Shown here piece by piece: positions 23,423-35,136 of a DNA stretch of 64,000 nucleotides (within the stretch, counting starts at the first letter, position 1; each line of letters opens with the position of its first letter). The position numbers were made by a program, and so were the translations under genes. Origin of the DNA: Galaxea fascicularis (taxonomy: Eukaryota; Cnidaria; Anthozoa; Scleractinia; Euphylliidae); assembly GCA_948470475.1 (NCBI GenBank), contig OX419336.1, positions 32,153,415 to 32,217,414 of the forward strand, given 5' to 3'. The notes under the pieces are model-generated. The model searched no databases and had not been told where the DNA came from. It worked only from the letters and a program-made list of their open reading frames with translations.

Positions 23423-26400
23423 CTACGTCAAAAGGGAAGGAATAGAGTTAGTGCAAACCAGGGAAGACACATCAGGAGCATCAGATTTACCTTTGGTTCC
23501 GTTTGCCGTGTGGATAATTGATAGCAAGCAACGCCCAAATTCTTCTAAAATCATCTTTTCAATCATTATCTGAGGCTTTCCCTCCTGACAATAAGAAATA
23601 CAGCACAGTTAGCCTGTCCTTAGCTTTAAGACTTAAGAAAGAGGAGGAAAATTAGGATTAAATAATGACAATCACTTTATTGAAGACTAAATTCTTTCTA
23701 GCCTAGCACAAATGCTCTACTAATAGGGGGATGTTACGTATAAAAATTGCATTAAGCGTTACGTGACTGTTAAGAACATTCATTCGTGTCTGGGAGATTC
23801 TCGCGCTTGTGTTTAGGAGCAAGGGTGGTACAGTCGGTTAGTGCGCGGCTTTTGCGCATAAGGTCCTGAGTTCGATCCCCGGATCTCACATCCTTGTTTT
23901 GACTTCTTTCCTTTCAGTGTAGCTTAAGTAGCTTTAAATACCCTTAAAACGGAGCACTGATGGAAAGAGGGGGGTAAAATGAGTGCACTGTCGGCTTCCT
24001 GGGAGAATACTCTCTAGAGAGTAAAGAAACTTCCGACGTTAAATACGGTGTACCTTTACCTTTACCTTTACATCACGTGAGCACGAATCAGTAGTTTTCG
24101 TCAGTTACTTAAATTGAAAAATGTTGTAATGCTTATAATTTTAGCCTTTGTTTAGATGGTTCTAGAATTCCTGTAACAAGCTATGCTGAATTAGATAAAG
24201 TGAAACTAACGGAAAGCAAACTTACCCTTTCCGCATCAGCGGCTTGAGCTATAAGACACTGGCATGTTGCTTGCACTACATCATCCGTTACAAACGAGAA
24301 GGGGAGTCTGAAAAAATAAAACAAAATTTGTGAAATTCTTCAATTAAATACACCAAACTATACACAACGTTCCAGCTAGACAGCGATGAAGCCAAGGGTA
24401 AATGCATTGAAATGTTATTACCAAATAACATCGTTCATGGTCAGGCACAGATGTAATCTTCCAAATCAAAATAGACACTTAGTATCCAAGGCATGCACTC
24501 TCCCTCTTCAGGCTCAACATCGAACTGCTGATTCATCACAGAAGACCACCATCTTAAAGCCCATGTCTCTGCAGTGGCACACCACTCTTTAACTGCCACA
24601 GATGTGGCAGACTTGAAAACAAACTTCCAACGTCCAAAATATACTTCAAAATTTATCATTATGATAACAAACATCCCAACTGACCAGTAAAAACAGGTTC
24701 AGCTAAACACTGGGAATTAAACATTCTAAAATTAATGACAGAAGAATAAACTGAACAAAGCACTTACCTCTCTCCAGAGTTTGTCAAGAAGGTTGGCCTA
24801 GAAGGCAAGTCTTCTATTTGCGACTCAAGTTTGGTCCGGGCAGCATTCTGCTGTTTCACACGAACCTCTGAAAAAGAAGAACAAGTCAGCATTTCATTCA
24901 ACTTTAAAGCGAGCGAAAAAACAATGCATTCTCTCCGCCATACCAACTAAACACGAAAGTCAAAGTGCACACTGTGACACTAAAACCAAAGATTTAAAAC
25001 TGAAAATTGACGCAACTGTCAACCCAATCTCAGCGAACATAGATGAAGGTAAGCGAAGAAAAGACCTTGCATGACAAACCAACATCGAGAACAGAAAACG
25101 CACTTTGGTACAACATTCCCCTTAAATTTTCATTTTTGTACTCACCAACAGAAGAAAAAATAAACAAACAGTGCCTCATGGTGTTTAAAGTGATGTTTCC
25201 AATAGCTAGACGAATTTGATCTGTTCGGATTCCATTGCCTGATTTCATACCATGAAGGACTAGGTACGAGTCTGTAAATTATGGGATTAGCAACTATTGA
25301 TCCACACAGTCAGAAAGAGCACACCGAGATTCACAAAATCCCCAAGTTTAGTGTTAATCAGGCTAGTTTTGACTGAGATACAGGCATTTAAAAATGTAAA
25401 AAATTACATTTTAGACATGTAAGGAAATCCGGACAAATCCGGACTTTTGTCCGGATTTCCATACATTTCTTTGTAATTTTTTACGTTTTTAAATGCCTGT
25501 ATCTCAGTCAAAACTAGCCCGATTACCACTAAACTTGGGGATTTTGTGAATCTCGGTGTGCTCTTCCTGACTATGAGGATCAATAGTCGCTAATCCCATA
25601 ATTTACAGACTCGTACCTAGTCCTTCACGGTATGAAATCAGGCAATAGCTGAAATTTTAATTGCCCGAAAGTTTTAGGGAACAAAATTTTCTTTTTTTGT
25701 TAGCTAAAGTGACCTTTCCACGAACTTTCTAAGGAAATAAAAGATAAGTTGCTTTCCGAAAATGCTAGCTGATGTTTTTGACTGCCAAAAACAGCAAATA
25801 TGACCTTTCTGAAAACGTCGGCTATTATTTCCCCATTGTGAATCTTTTAGGCCATGTTTTAGTTGCGAAAATCGGAGTGCACTCTTTGATCGACGCCGAA
25901 AACCTTAGGCGAACTATCCCCCACCGAACAGATATCTACCAAAACGTGTCATTGGGTGCCCCTGTAAAGCCACTGTGCTTATAGATCTTGTTCCAAGCTT
26001 TCGCGATCCATGGCATCATCAGGAATGAAAGCTTGGAACAAGAACTATATACTTCAATACTTCAAATACATCCTTTACTTTTCTCACAGACAGCGTAGCT
26101 TAAGGCCTCACTTGAATATTCAATCAAACAAACACACGAAACAAAGAAAGAACCACTTAAAACTAGCGTTAGTTATGGATCACATTAGGGAGCTTAAGCA
26201 CGCACGTTTTTGAGACGCGAACGGCAACCGGAAGTGAATATTTCGCACCCCAGGATAGCGGTCTCAACCAGACTTTTAAACTTAGGGTCTCTAATAGTGA
26301 AAAGATACTTAGCGATATAAATATAGTTGTGTGAAGACAAGGTAAAAGGGAAAACATCTCACTTCCGGTTGCCGTTCGCGTCTCAAAAACGCGCGTGCTT

Positions 26401-29400
26401 AAGATCGCTATTATTAGTTATGGATCACATTATTAGTTATAGATCACACATGGACAACAACTATTTGCTGTTCTATTCCCTTGGCGACTGATTCTCATTA
26501 CCACACAAGATCACTGAGGGTGACATCCAAGACACCTCTAAAGGAAATAACAAACAGAATGGAAAAACCACCAAACACGCTATCCATGAGCCTGGCATTT
26601 TGACATTTGTTGGTTCCTACAGCATGCAGCTTAACAAAATTGGTGACCAGCCGCTTATAGTATTCTGTTTACTCAAGACCACAATTGAAATGAGTATGAC
26701 CATACTCGTTTACATGAAGTACTGATCCCCAACCACTCCATCAATGCTGTAACAAAAACTAATACAACAATTTTCACTATTTTGTTTACATTATATCTCA
26801 CCTGCAGCATCCGCTAGGTGCATTAACGTTTTTCTCTCTGGACTCTCCTCAAAATTCTTACATCCTGTGCATTTACAGATATTTGTACACAAAATCTTGG
26901 CCTATGATCAAGTAAAAACAAACGACAACAAACCACAAAACTTTAATTTCAGATCAACATTAAGCAATGGACAGTTTAATGTCAGCAGGGGTGTCATTGA
27001 GGGCCAAGGACCAGGGGCTATCGATTTCCTCTGGAAATTCTTAATAAGATGCCTGGCAACTTTGATAGAAAAACAGCATAATAACCAAACCACAAAAGCC
27101 GGATTCACCAGCTATGCTCTGCACATCCCTGCCTACTTGGTAACAGCTCAGCAGAATTAACTTCCGGTAGTTTTCATTAGGATGTTGAATACTTAGTTGA
27201 CACAACACTTATAATGGATTAATGTGGTTGCATCTGAAAAGTGCATTCCAAAATGCTGTTACATGCATGTGTACAGGGCTGGCATTAGTAGCCGGTAACC
27301 GGCTTTTATAGCTAGTTACTACAGTAAAATCAGCTGGCTACTCTCCATGACAAAATCAGGAAAATAACAGCTACAGGAAGATTTACTCTATTTTTGACCG
27401 CTTACTTTCCCTGAGAGACCAGCTTCTAAAAATCTTAATGACAGCCCTGTGTGTACCCAGACACCAGTTCAGTATGAGTATAAGTGCGTAATTCTGTTCA
27501 TTCAGGTTGTCTGATAAGAAAACCTCTATGGAGTAAACAAGGCATGACTATACAATTAAGTCTTCATCTATGTTTCTTTTAATACAACTGAGCGATACTG
27601 TGTCAAAGACTAGAGTTTTGAAGAGAGATGAATTAAATAGTGCCGCGCTGAGACAGTAATAAAAACCCGAAGATTACCTCATAGCATTCACAGTAATTCT
27701 TGAGGCACCCTGAACGTTTACAGTGACACCCTGTTTAATAAAGAGGTAATTACAAAAAGGAAATTTACAAGTAAGCCATGTACACATACAAAACATTGTT
27801 AAAAACAGCACGACTCAGTATCACCAAGAAAGACACCAGGTAAATGTAGTTCTACCTTTATTATGTCTTCGGTCGCTATCACCCTGAAAGTGAAATTGAG
27901 ATATGTGAACAGCTGTTGGTTTACTGTATTTTTATCTTAAGAGCCATTACTTGTGGACATCTTGTACATTAATATTTTTGACTATTCAAGAAAATAAACA
28001 TCCGAACACAAAGATATCTGATAAACACCATTAATATGCCTCCCACTGCTGAGCTATACACATTTGGCTGTGATAATGTAATGATTGGTTACAAGTGTCT
28101 ATTTAGGTTGCACTTGGACCAAACGAAATTATCTACAACAGTTGACAAGGTGGTTGTGGACTTTATTCCCTTGCATATAAGAATTATGGATTTAAAATGT
28201 CTGCAGACTACCCTTAAAAAATCACTGAACAAAAGGTGAAATGCTTTCAAGTACAGGTAAATACAGCAAGTAAAGGAAGCACTGTGTAATAGCCCTAGGT
28301 TCTGTTGGGCTGAAGAATATGTCACTCTTGTTGAGTGATGTGCTCTTTCCCCACAACCTATCTTAAAAATGATAAAATAATAATTAACAAACAGATATCA
28401 TTCTATAAGAGAATGGTGACCATTACCCTTCCTTTTCCAATTTTAGGATGAAAAGCTTGGGGATTTCTCTCCAAACAAGCCTGAAAATAAAACCATTCTA
28501 TTTGTTAACAAGTAACCATTATCATTTCAAATTAAGAGTGTACCTGTTGGCATACTGTAGGAGCCTCCCAAAATAATATATAGTCCCATATAAAAAGGTA
28601 AAAAGACTACTTGACAATACAAGTATTGAATAAAATTTTACATATTTAGAGATCTAAGTCAACCAGAACTATTATACATGTATTATAGACTATGATTGAG
28701 CAAAGATGCTTTGGATGTGGACAAGCACATTAAACAATGGCATGGTCAATAAAGTATGTGTAAAATAGCGTACACTAACCTTAATAGCTTTACTCCTTTC
28801 CTTTTCATGGTCCATGTTGTTAGAGCAATTCACACAATTGCAATTATTGCAGAATTCACCATTGGCAAAACAGTCACAGTACCTGTCACAATCAATATTA
28901 ATATATGAGTGAATAAAAAGAGCCCCTCTTCTTGGTCTTTATTGGTACTACACACGCAAAAATGTTTCAGATCATTACATTTATTCATGATTGCATTTTC
29001 AGGTATGACATGTAGATAACTTGTCAAAAGAGTTACAAAACTACTGGATAATTTCTTTCAAGTCAAGATCATCTGTCAAAATAGCATTGCAATCTCAAAG
29101 TAATTCTCTTAAGTCTCAAGATTTCAGACCAGCTAATGTCTAGACTTAATAGCACAAAATAGCACACACATGAAGAGGAAATGTTATGCTACAAACTATT
29201 GCACATCATTAATTTTAAAGTAGCATGTACCAATATTCAGTTGCAAGTGTTCAACTTACAGTTTGAGGCACTGTGATTTGGTGCAGTTACAAGGCTTGCG
29301 AGGCCTACTGGGTGGTGAGGACTCAGGCGAATTCCTATAAAACCAAAAAAGGCACCATGTTAAAGATCATGCCTACAGCATATCATGCCCTATTAAACTA

Positions 29401-32400
29401 CTAAAAGAGTGAGTACACTTTTGCAAAATGGATACTGTAACAAAACAGGCACATACAATCACCTTATTCAAAGTGTAACAGAAAGACATGTTACAGCCAT
29501 CTGCCTGACTAGCTACTGGTAGTTTATTTACAGCTGTATAGCAGAGCTCTGCTAAGGAAATGATATTGTGTGAAATGGCACTACTATGCAGCTCTGTGTT
29601 CTAAGTGATTGTTGACTGACCTAAACTGTCAGGTTTGTACTCTTTTTTGTCTTTTACATGGACTTTTATGATTGCCTACTACAATAAGGCTGTGTCTAGC
29701 CTACTACAATATATGTCTGTTACTTGCTTAATTCACATTCTCCAAGATACCTCAAAGAAACATTCACATTCTTCTCTTGTCTTCCAATTATGTTTTGTTG
29801 TTTTTAATTGGCAATGAATTCTTTTAAATTTCATATGAAATTAGTTTGGACTCAAGAAAGATGCTTGTTGTCTTTTTGTCCAAATGATTGTTTTCTATCC
29901 AGTAATTCATGTGGATCTTAATTGCTCATTGTTTTGGGCACAAAATTGGTTGAAGAAAAGCTGTGCACAGTTGGCAGCTTTTTTTCAGAATGGTTCATAC
30001 ATGTCACCTTTCTATACTTTTTTCTGTACATGTAGGATTGACTCAGCAGGGCTGGATGAGGCAAATGATAAGCAGACTTATGCACATGTCAGTAAAAAAA
30101 TAACTGTAGTGCTAAACCATGCGTACCACATTCCTGTACATGAAGCAGGGCTGTCAATAATTTTTGAGGCAGGAGGGGATTTGAGTTGCTGTAGTGAAGT
30201 CAACATGCTGGTTTTATATCAAAGCAGCCAGGGATATACCTCAACTTATGAGGGGAAAATCCCCAGCCCCCAGCCCTTCATGACAGCCCTGATGTAGTCT
30301 CATTGTAGTTTAAAATGCTTTTGAAGGGTGAGATCAGATGAAAAGACACCTCTGCAGGGCTGTGCTGCAGCAGAGCCCGGTGGCCCCTAGCAACTTGCTT
30401 TTGTCTTTAGGCAACCAGGAAATATTGGCTACAGCTGTAAATAAGTTGGGCACCCTCTATCTCAAGAATTTCGAGATCATGGGCTCCCAACTACTTTTCT
30501 TAGAGTAGTCTTGCTCTGACAGCTGCCATCAGTCCACACTTGTGTCTGGTCTCACCCATACACCCAACACACGCATGAATGTGACTGACAGGTGAAATCA
30601 GAGATGAGATAGATCACCACACAGGGGACTACACACCCTCCTCTATTCGAACAGCTTTATTATTGGGAACAAGTCTCGGGAGATGGGACCTACGGTTTAT
30701 TGTCCTTATCCTTTATCGTCCTGGTTTGAGTTGCTCGAAGCATGGTTAGTGCTTGTAACCCAGGTTAAATACCATGACAACCTATAGGTTTTAATACAAC
30801 TTACATGTAACCAATTGTTAGCACTAACCACGCTTCGAGCAACTCGACCCAGAGGACACAGTGTAGTGTTTGACATGCACCATGAAAACTGGTCTAGATC
30901 GCAAAAGAATGATGAAGCACATCTATCTCGCCTTAAGTTTCCTTTTCTTACCCATTCACTGTCATCCCTCCTTGTGTCCCTGTATTCAATGCATTTGTCT
31001 GCAAAGGAACTGCAATGGGGAATCCTCCAGTAGTGAGGGCTTGCTGGAAGATAGAAAACAAAGAAAACAAAACATTAAATATGCAATTGCAACATACATG
31101 AAGAATTATTGTATCAAGGGCCATAACTTGCAATGCCAATTCAGAGCTGTCACATTGGGCCATAACATGTACCACATGATACAGTGAGCACTATGATTGA
31201 TAGCACTTTATTGTGCTTGGTATCTGGGAGAAAGGATCATAGCAAACTGTCCTACACCCATAAACACAAGGTTTTCATTAAGGGCCAGGTACTGGACAAA
31301 TTTGCTGGCTGTAAGCATAGTTTTGTCCACCTGCAAAGAGCACACTAAAGTAATTTTTTTTAATGAAGAGGTTAAACTTAGGCAAACATATTCCACACCT
31401 GCCCATCCATAAAATCAAACCTAAAGCTTAGTGAAACCCCTAATAAAGCTTAATAAAGCTCAATAAAAATTACATAACATGTAGGATAATGAAGGGGGAT
31501 ATGAGAAGACTGGGGGAGGAGGAAAAAAAGGAGGCACAAATAAATAACTAAATGGGACACTACATTGAACAGGTTAATGTGTCAAATACCAAGTCTATTT
31601 TTCAGTTGTTTGCCGCTTTTTGTGATGTTACATGGACATTATTAAAATGGGGCGCTTGTCAACTACAAGTCCCTCTTAATTACCTGAGGAAGGTAAACCA
31701 CTCCTCCACTGATTACTCCATGTGGAAACTGTATGTTTCCTGTAGCTCCCGCACCACTGATTTGCGGCATGTTGGAGGGTAATGCTGGAACTATGAGTCT
31801 TGGTTGTTGAGCTCCACTAGTAGCCTGAGTTACAGTAGGCTTTGGTGCCAACTAACAATAGGGAAGTATACATACGTACTTCACATGACAGGACACATGT
31901 AATTTAATGTACAGTAACATAATAACACACACATTGGCTGTTTAATCTTGACAAAGCCATGCTAAAATGTGTTAGGAAACGTGATCCTTTTCTCAAGAAA
32001 AAAAACAAACAAACAAACAAAATCACAAATCTGAATGAATCTTTGATATTCCAGATTGTCTCCAGCATAGTTTTATAGTTATCACTTTCAGGAAGGAAAG
32101 TTACCAGTTCAGAAGGTGGATGGTATTAGAAAGGTGTGCAAATTTTATGGAAATTTTATCCAAGGGGAAGTGGGGGGAGGGGCACAGGGAAAGGATTTGT
32201 TAGCAGTAGTTGGAGGTTGCTATGAAAATCACATCTGTCTTATAACTCTTTGAGCAATGTCTTTGGATAGAATATTTCATTTTAAAAAAAAGATACCTGC
32301 TGAGGAACTTGAGCTGGCTTCTCAGCTGGTGCAATGTTCCTGACCTGTATTGATGGTGTTGTTAACTGGACAGTCTGTCCACTAGGCATCGCCGAAACAA

Positions 32401-35121
32401 TGTTCACTTTAGGAGCAATATGCCGAACACTAGTAGTAGGGGCTGCAGGAGCAGCTATTGTGAATTGAGGTTGTGTTCCTGATTGTATTTTTGACAAAGA
32501 AGTCGCTGCAACGCTTATGGGTACAAGTTTCTGAATCTGAAGCGGAACAGGTTGCTTGCTTGGAGAGCTTCCTGTCTTTGGTGCAATATGTTGTTTCGCT
32601 GCTGCATTAAATGGCTGGACATGAACCAAGGTACATGTAATGTTCCCTCCCGTAGCAGAGTTTGTCTGTGCACCAGTGAGAGCTGCACCAGTGCGCGATA
32701 AAGGGGTTAGCTTGATAGGACTTCCTGAGATGACTACCACTGGTGGTTTTGATTGGGCAGCTGTTGCCACTGTCCTAGTGGCGGTCATTGTTCCAGAGGC
32801 TCCTATAATTTGAATTTTACACAATTTAATATGTCTATTACCAGAAAGCGATTTGCTGTCTATCAACAAAAATGAAGCAGCAAACAGGATAAAAGGTAGC
32901 ATATCTAGGCTAAACAAGGACAGGATGGGAAGCCAGGACCACTTCTCAGCTATTTTAATTAATTTTGTCCTGCCTCTTTTACACAAGGTTATACTGATGT
33001 ATTCAAATAAAAAAAGTATACATGTAGTTGTTCAGTTGTTGTATCTACAAAAATTAAATCAAATCAAATCAAGATAAATCTCGCTCATTTTATTTTGAAC
33101 CAACATGTAGCAGATTCTGTGGATGTGTATCTGATTTAGCATTTGTGACCATTCTGACTCTCTTTTGTGTTTATAATCAAGCAAGTTGGTTGCGTGATGT
33201 TATTACTGGGCAGAGTTGTTTGTAAACGTCACTTTTTTTTGCAGCATATTTCTGTTTTGGAATTGTGTTTTATCCACCATAATAACATAATACTCTTGTA
33301 CTTTGCAGTGTTTTCACAACTTTTGAAAATAGAAGTTGCATTGAGTTAAGTAGGAGTTGCAAGGCCCTTTGGGCCTAACCACCTAGGGGGGTCTGGGGGC
33401 ATGCTCCCCCAAGAAATTTTGAAATTCTAGACTCTCGGAGATGCATTTCCAGCATTTTGAGGCGCAACATGGGATGTTCAGATACCTTTTTTTTCTATTA
33501 AAATAACCCTAGCAATAAAACTGCATGTCTTTTGTTAAATAGGTACATCCTTTTTCCTTTTGGTTTTTGGCTCTGCCAGCTGCCACATCTCAGCTAGCCC
33601 ACGCTGTCGCTTCACCGCCATTTTGCTCGTGTTAAAATACAGAATATGTTGTCTTAAATAGAGTACTTACTGTTGGAAACCGCTGGCTTGCAATCTGAGC
33701 CTGATTGACGTATTGACGTATGCAAACAGATTCAGACGATTCAAGCGATGTTGTGGCGAAATTCTCAACAAAATTTTCAAGTTTATTCACTCAAAAACGT
33801 TTGTGGACACTTGGCTCTTTTACGAAAACTTTATTTACTTCAGAATTTATTTACCCAAGGGAAAGTAGGCGTCGCAAATGGAAAAGTTGGCGTTGGATGC
33901 GACGGCCGACGGCTCAATTTGAAAACACTGCTTTGTAATGTTAATTTCCGTTAACGCAATTAGTTAACCACAGAATGCTGTATTTCTGTAGCTCTGCCCA
34001 CCGCAATTCAAGTTTCAAGTTCAAGTTCAAGTTTCTTAAAATTGATCAACATGATACACAACAGCACTAACCCACAAATAGCTAAAGCTAATCTGGGCGG
34101 GTAGCGAGAAGGACTGATTTAAGAGTATGGGATAAGTACAGAGATACATATACCCTTTGCTACAGTGTATTTGTGAAGGGAAACAGCCTATATCTTTTTG
34201 TGTTTATTCAGGGCTGTCACTTTGATATAAAGGATTTTAAGGAATGTTTGTTGTCAAAATAATGCAGCCTATATATGCTTTAAAGTGTATATGACAGACT
34301 TTTTTTATTTGCTCGATTAAATCTGCTCTGAATGTACTGATATGTATAGCAAAGAAAAATTTTCGATAGCGATTTTCCTTCCCCGTGTTTTGATGTACCA
34401 AAAACGTCAAATTTCACTTCCGGTGGGGTACAAAACTGCGAGACCAAAAATAGGAGACTGGGAACGATTGTGACGTCATTTCAGAACTTCAAGCTTCGCG
34501 AAAAATAGATTTCTCAGTCATATTCTTATTGTGAGCTAATCAATTTGCTAAGAAATGGTACAATAGTGCGTTGTTTATAAGAAAATAAGAAAATGTTGGA
34601 GAAATCTGTTTTTCGCAAAGCTTGAAGTCCTGAAATGACGTTACAATTGTTCCCAGTCTCCTGTTTTCAGTCTCGCGGCTTTGTACCCCACCGGAAGTGA
34701 AATTCGACGCTTTTGGTACATCAAAACACGGGGAAGGAAAATCGCTATCAAAAATTGTTGTTTGCTATACTTATCAGTACATTGGGGAGATTTAATCAAG
34801 CAAATAAAAAAAAATCTGTCATATACACTTTAAACAACCATACTCACCTTGCACAACAGATACCACACTACATTGTGATTTTTGAAGTTCAGGTTTTGGT
34901 TGAAAGAAGAATATCTGAGGTTCAGGAGCTGAGGCTGTTGTGGCCGGCACAGAGGATACTGTTGCTGTACCCAAAGTTACTACAGGGGTAGTTCTGGTTG
35001 TCACATTCTGAGGTACTGTTGCTGTTACTGGAGTAATGGTTGTTGATGCTGTTGTGGTTGATGGTGGTGTGGGATATGCATCATCAATTGGTTCTTGCTT
35101 GACTGTAATTATTTTCTCCAT
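23423..35121 (-). CDS. LIN54: LIN54, CXC-domain DNA-binding subunit of MuvB/DREAM
   Basis: A nuclear DNA-binding protein of the MuvB core, which in animals recognises CHR promoter elements of cell-cycle genes. Thirteen coding exons (minus strand, 5' to 3'): 35121-34848, 32802-32297, 31851-31684, 31043-30952, 29334-29260, 28882-28780, 28480-28427, 27883-27856, 27730-27678, 26901-26802, 24867-24768, 24307-24226, 23584-23423. All phases join, giving 598 aa. Residues 1-346 are a low-complexity Ser/Thr/Pro/Gln/Ala region with little conservation, as in the family. CXC repeat 1 starts at about 360 ([18 protein letters not shown]) with the DNA-contacting Tyr at 373. The linker contains [17 protein letters not shown] repeat 2 starts at about 435 ([17 protein letters not shown]). 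The C-terminal helices include [16 protein letters not shown] and [12 protein letters not shown]. The N-terminal VKQE (about residues 7-10) fits a SUMOylation motif. The start ATG is the first after an in-frame stop in the probable upstream exon. Confidence 0.95.
23812..24075 (+). repeat. tRNA-derived SINE with (CCTTTA)n tail
   Basis: An A-box-like GGTACAGTCGGTTAGTGCG (from about 23827) and a B-box-like GAGTTCGATCCCC (about 23868) form a tRNA-type pol III promoter. A body of about 180 bp follows, then three copies of CCTTTA (about 24052-24071). It lies in the last LIN54 intron, in antisense orientation to the gene. No target duplication was resolved. Confidence 0.7.
25180..25975. repeat. Dispersed repeat copy 1 (interrupted)
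   Basis: Sequence 25180-25233 plus 25647-25975 aligns by eye with 44436-44800. Shared phrases include GTTTAAAGTGATGTTTCC, GACGAATTTGATCTGTTCGG, GAAAATGCTAGCTGA and CAGATATCTACC. The family is not identified and no protein is encoded. The copy lies in LIN54 intron 10 and is split by the palindromic element at 25234-25646. Confidence 0.75.
25234..25646. mobile_element. 413-bp near-perfect palindrome nested in a dispersed repeat
   Basis: Arms of about 195 bp begin ATTGCCTGATTTCATACC and end GGTATGAAATCAGGCAAT. The centre contains repeated TCCGGA motifs around 25430-25465. The related sequence at 44436-44800 lacks the palindrome and continues directly from CGGATTCC to the AGTTGAAA-like phrase, so this is an insertion. 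The target duplication is not clear: the bases at the junction differ slightly between copies, and a TA duplication with one lost base is possible. Confidence 0.8.
26187..26413. mobile_element. MITE with CCGGAAGTGA-bearing inverted ends
   Basis: Inverted arms at about 26193-26240 (AGCTTAAGCACGCACG) and 26356-26404 (CGCGCGTGCTTAAG) share GACGCGAACGGCAACCGG. The direct repeat TTAGTTATGGATCACATTA is on both sides (26169-26187 and 26414-26432), with a further partial copy after it. A 19-bp flank is longer than a usual DNA-transposon target duplication, so an independent local duplication is also possible. It lies in LIN54 intron 10. Confidence 0.75.
27274..27449. mobile_element. hAT-like MITE in a LIN54 intron
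   Basis: The ends read CAGGGCTGGCATTA and TTAATGACAGCCCTG. The immediately flanking bases (ATGTGTAC on the left, GTGTGTAC on the right, allowing a one-base shift of the end) match at 7 of 8 positions, close to the 8-bp duplication of hAT elements. A related fragment is at 30147-30293. Confidence 0.65.
30147..30293. mobile_element. hAT-like MITE fragment
   Basis: Ends AGGGCTGTCAATAA and TTCATGACAGCCCT match the termini of the element at 27274-27449. The interior is unrelated and no target duplication is visible. It lies in LIN54 intron 4. Confidence 0.5.
33350..33475. repeat. Dispersed repeat fragment (GGGCCTAACCACCTAGG type)
   Basis: The phrase beginning GGCCCTTTGGGCCTAACC, with GGGGGCATGCTCCCCCAAG and CTCGGAGATGCATTTCC, looks like a widespread interspersed repeat I associate with many invertebrate genomes. 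The class is not known to me. It lies in the long first coding intron of LIN54. No protein is encoded. Confidence 0.4.
34279..34834. mobile_element. 556-bp palindromic MITE with ACTTCCGG motifs
   Basis: Imperfect arms of about 240 bp run 34279-34520 and 34590-34834. The ends read TTTAAAGTGTATATGACAG and CTGTCATATACACTTTAAA. Internal matches include GTTTTGATGTACCAAAAACG against GCTTTTGGTACATCAAAAC. Each arm carries one CCGGAAGTGA / TCACTTCCGG motif. It sits 13 bp from the splice donor of the first LIN54 coding exon (34848). Confidence 0.8.
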
Positions 35122-35136
35122 ACAAGTTGAAGTTCC

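Noticed and set aside
32803..32986. Upstream extension of LIN54 exon 2
   Set aside because: The hydrophobic stretch before 32802 is intron read-through. An acceptor at 32803 joins in phase with exon 1.
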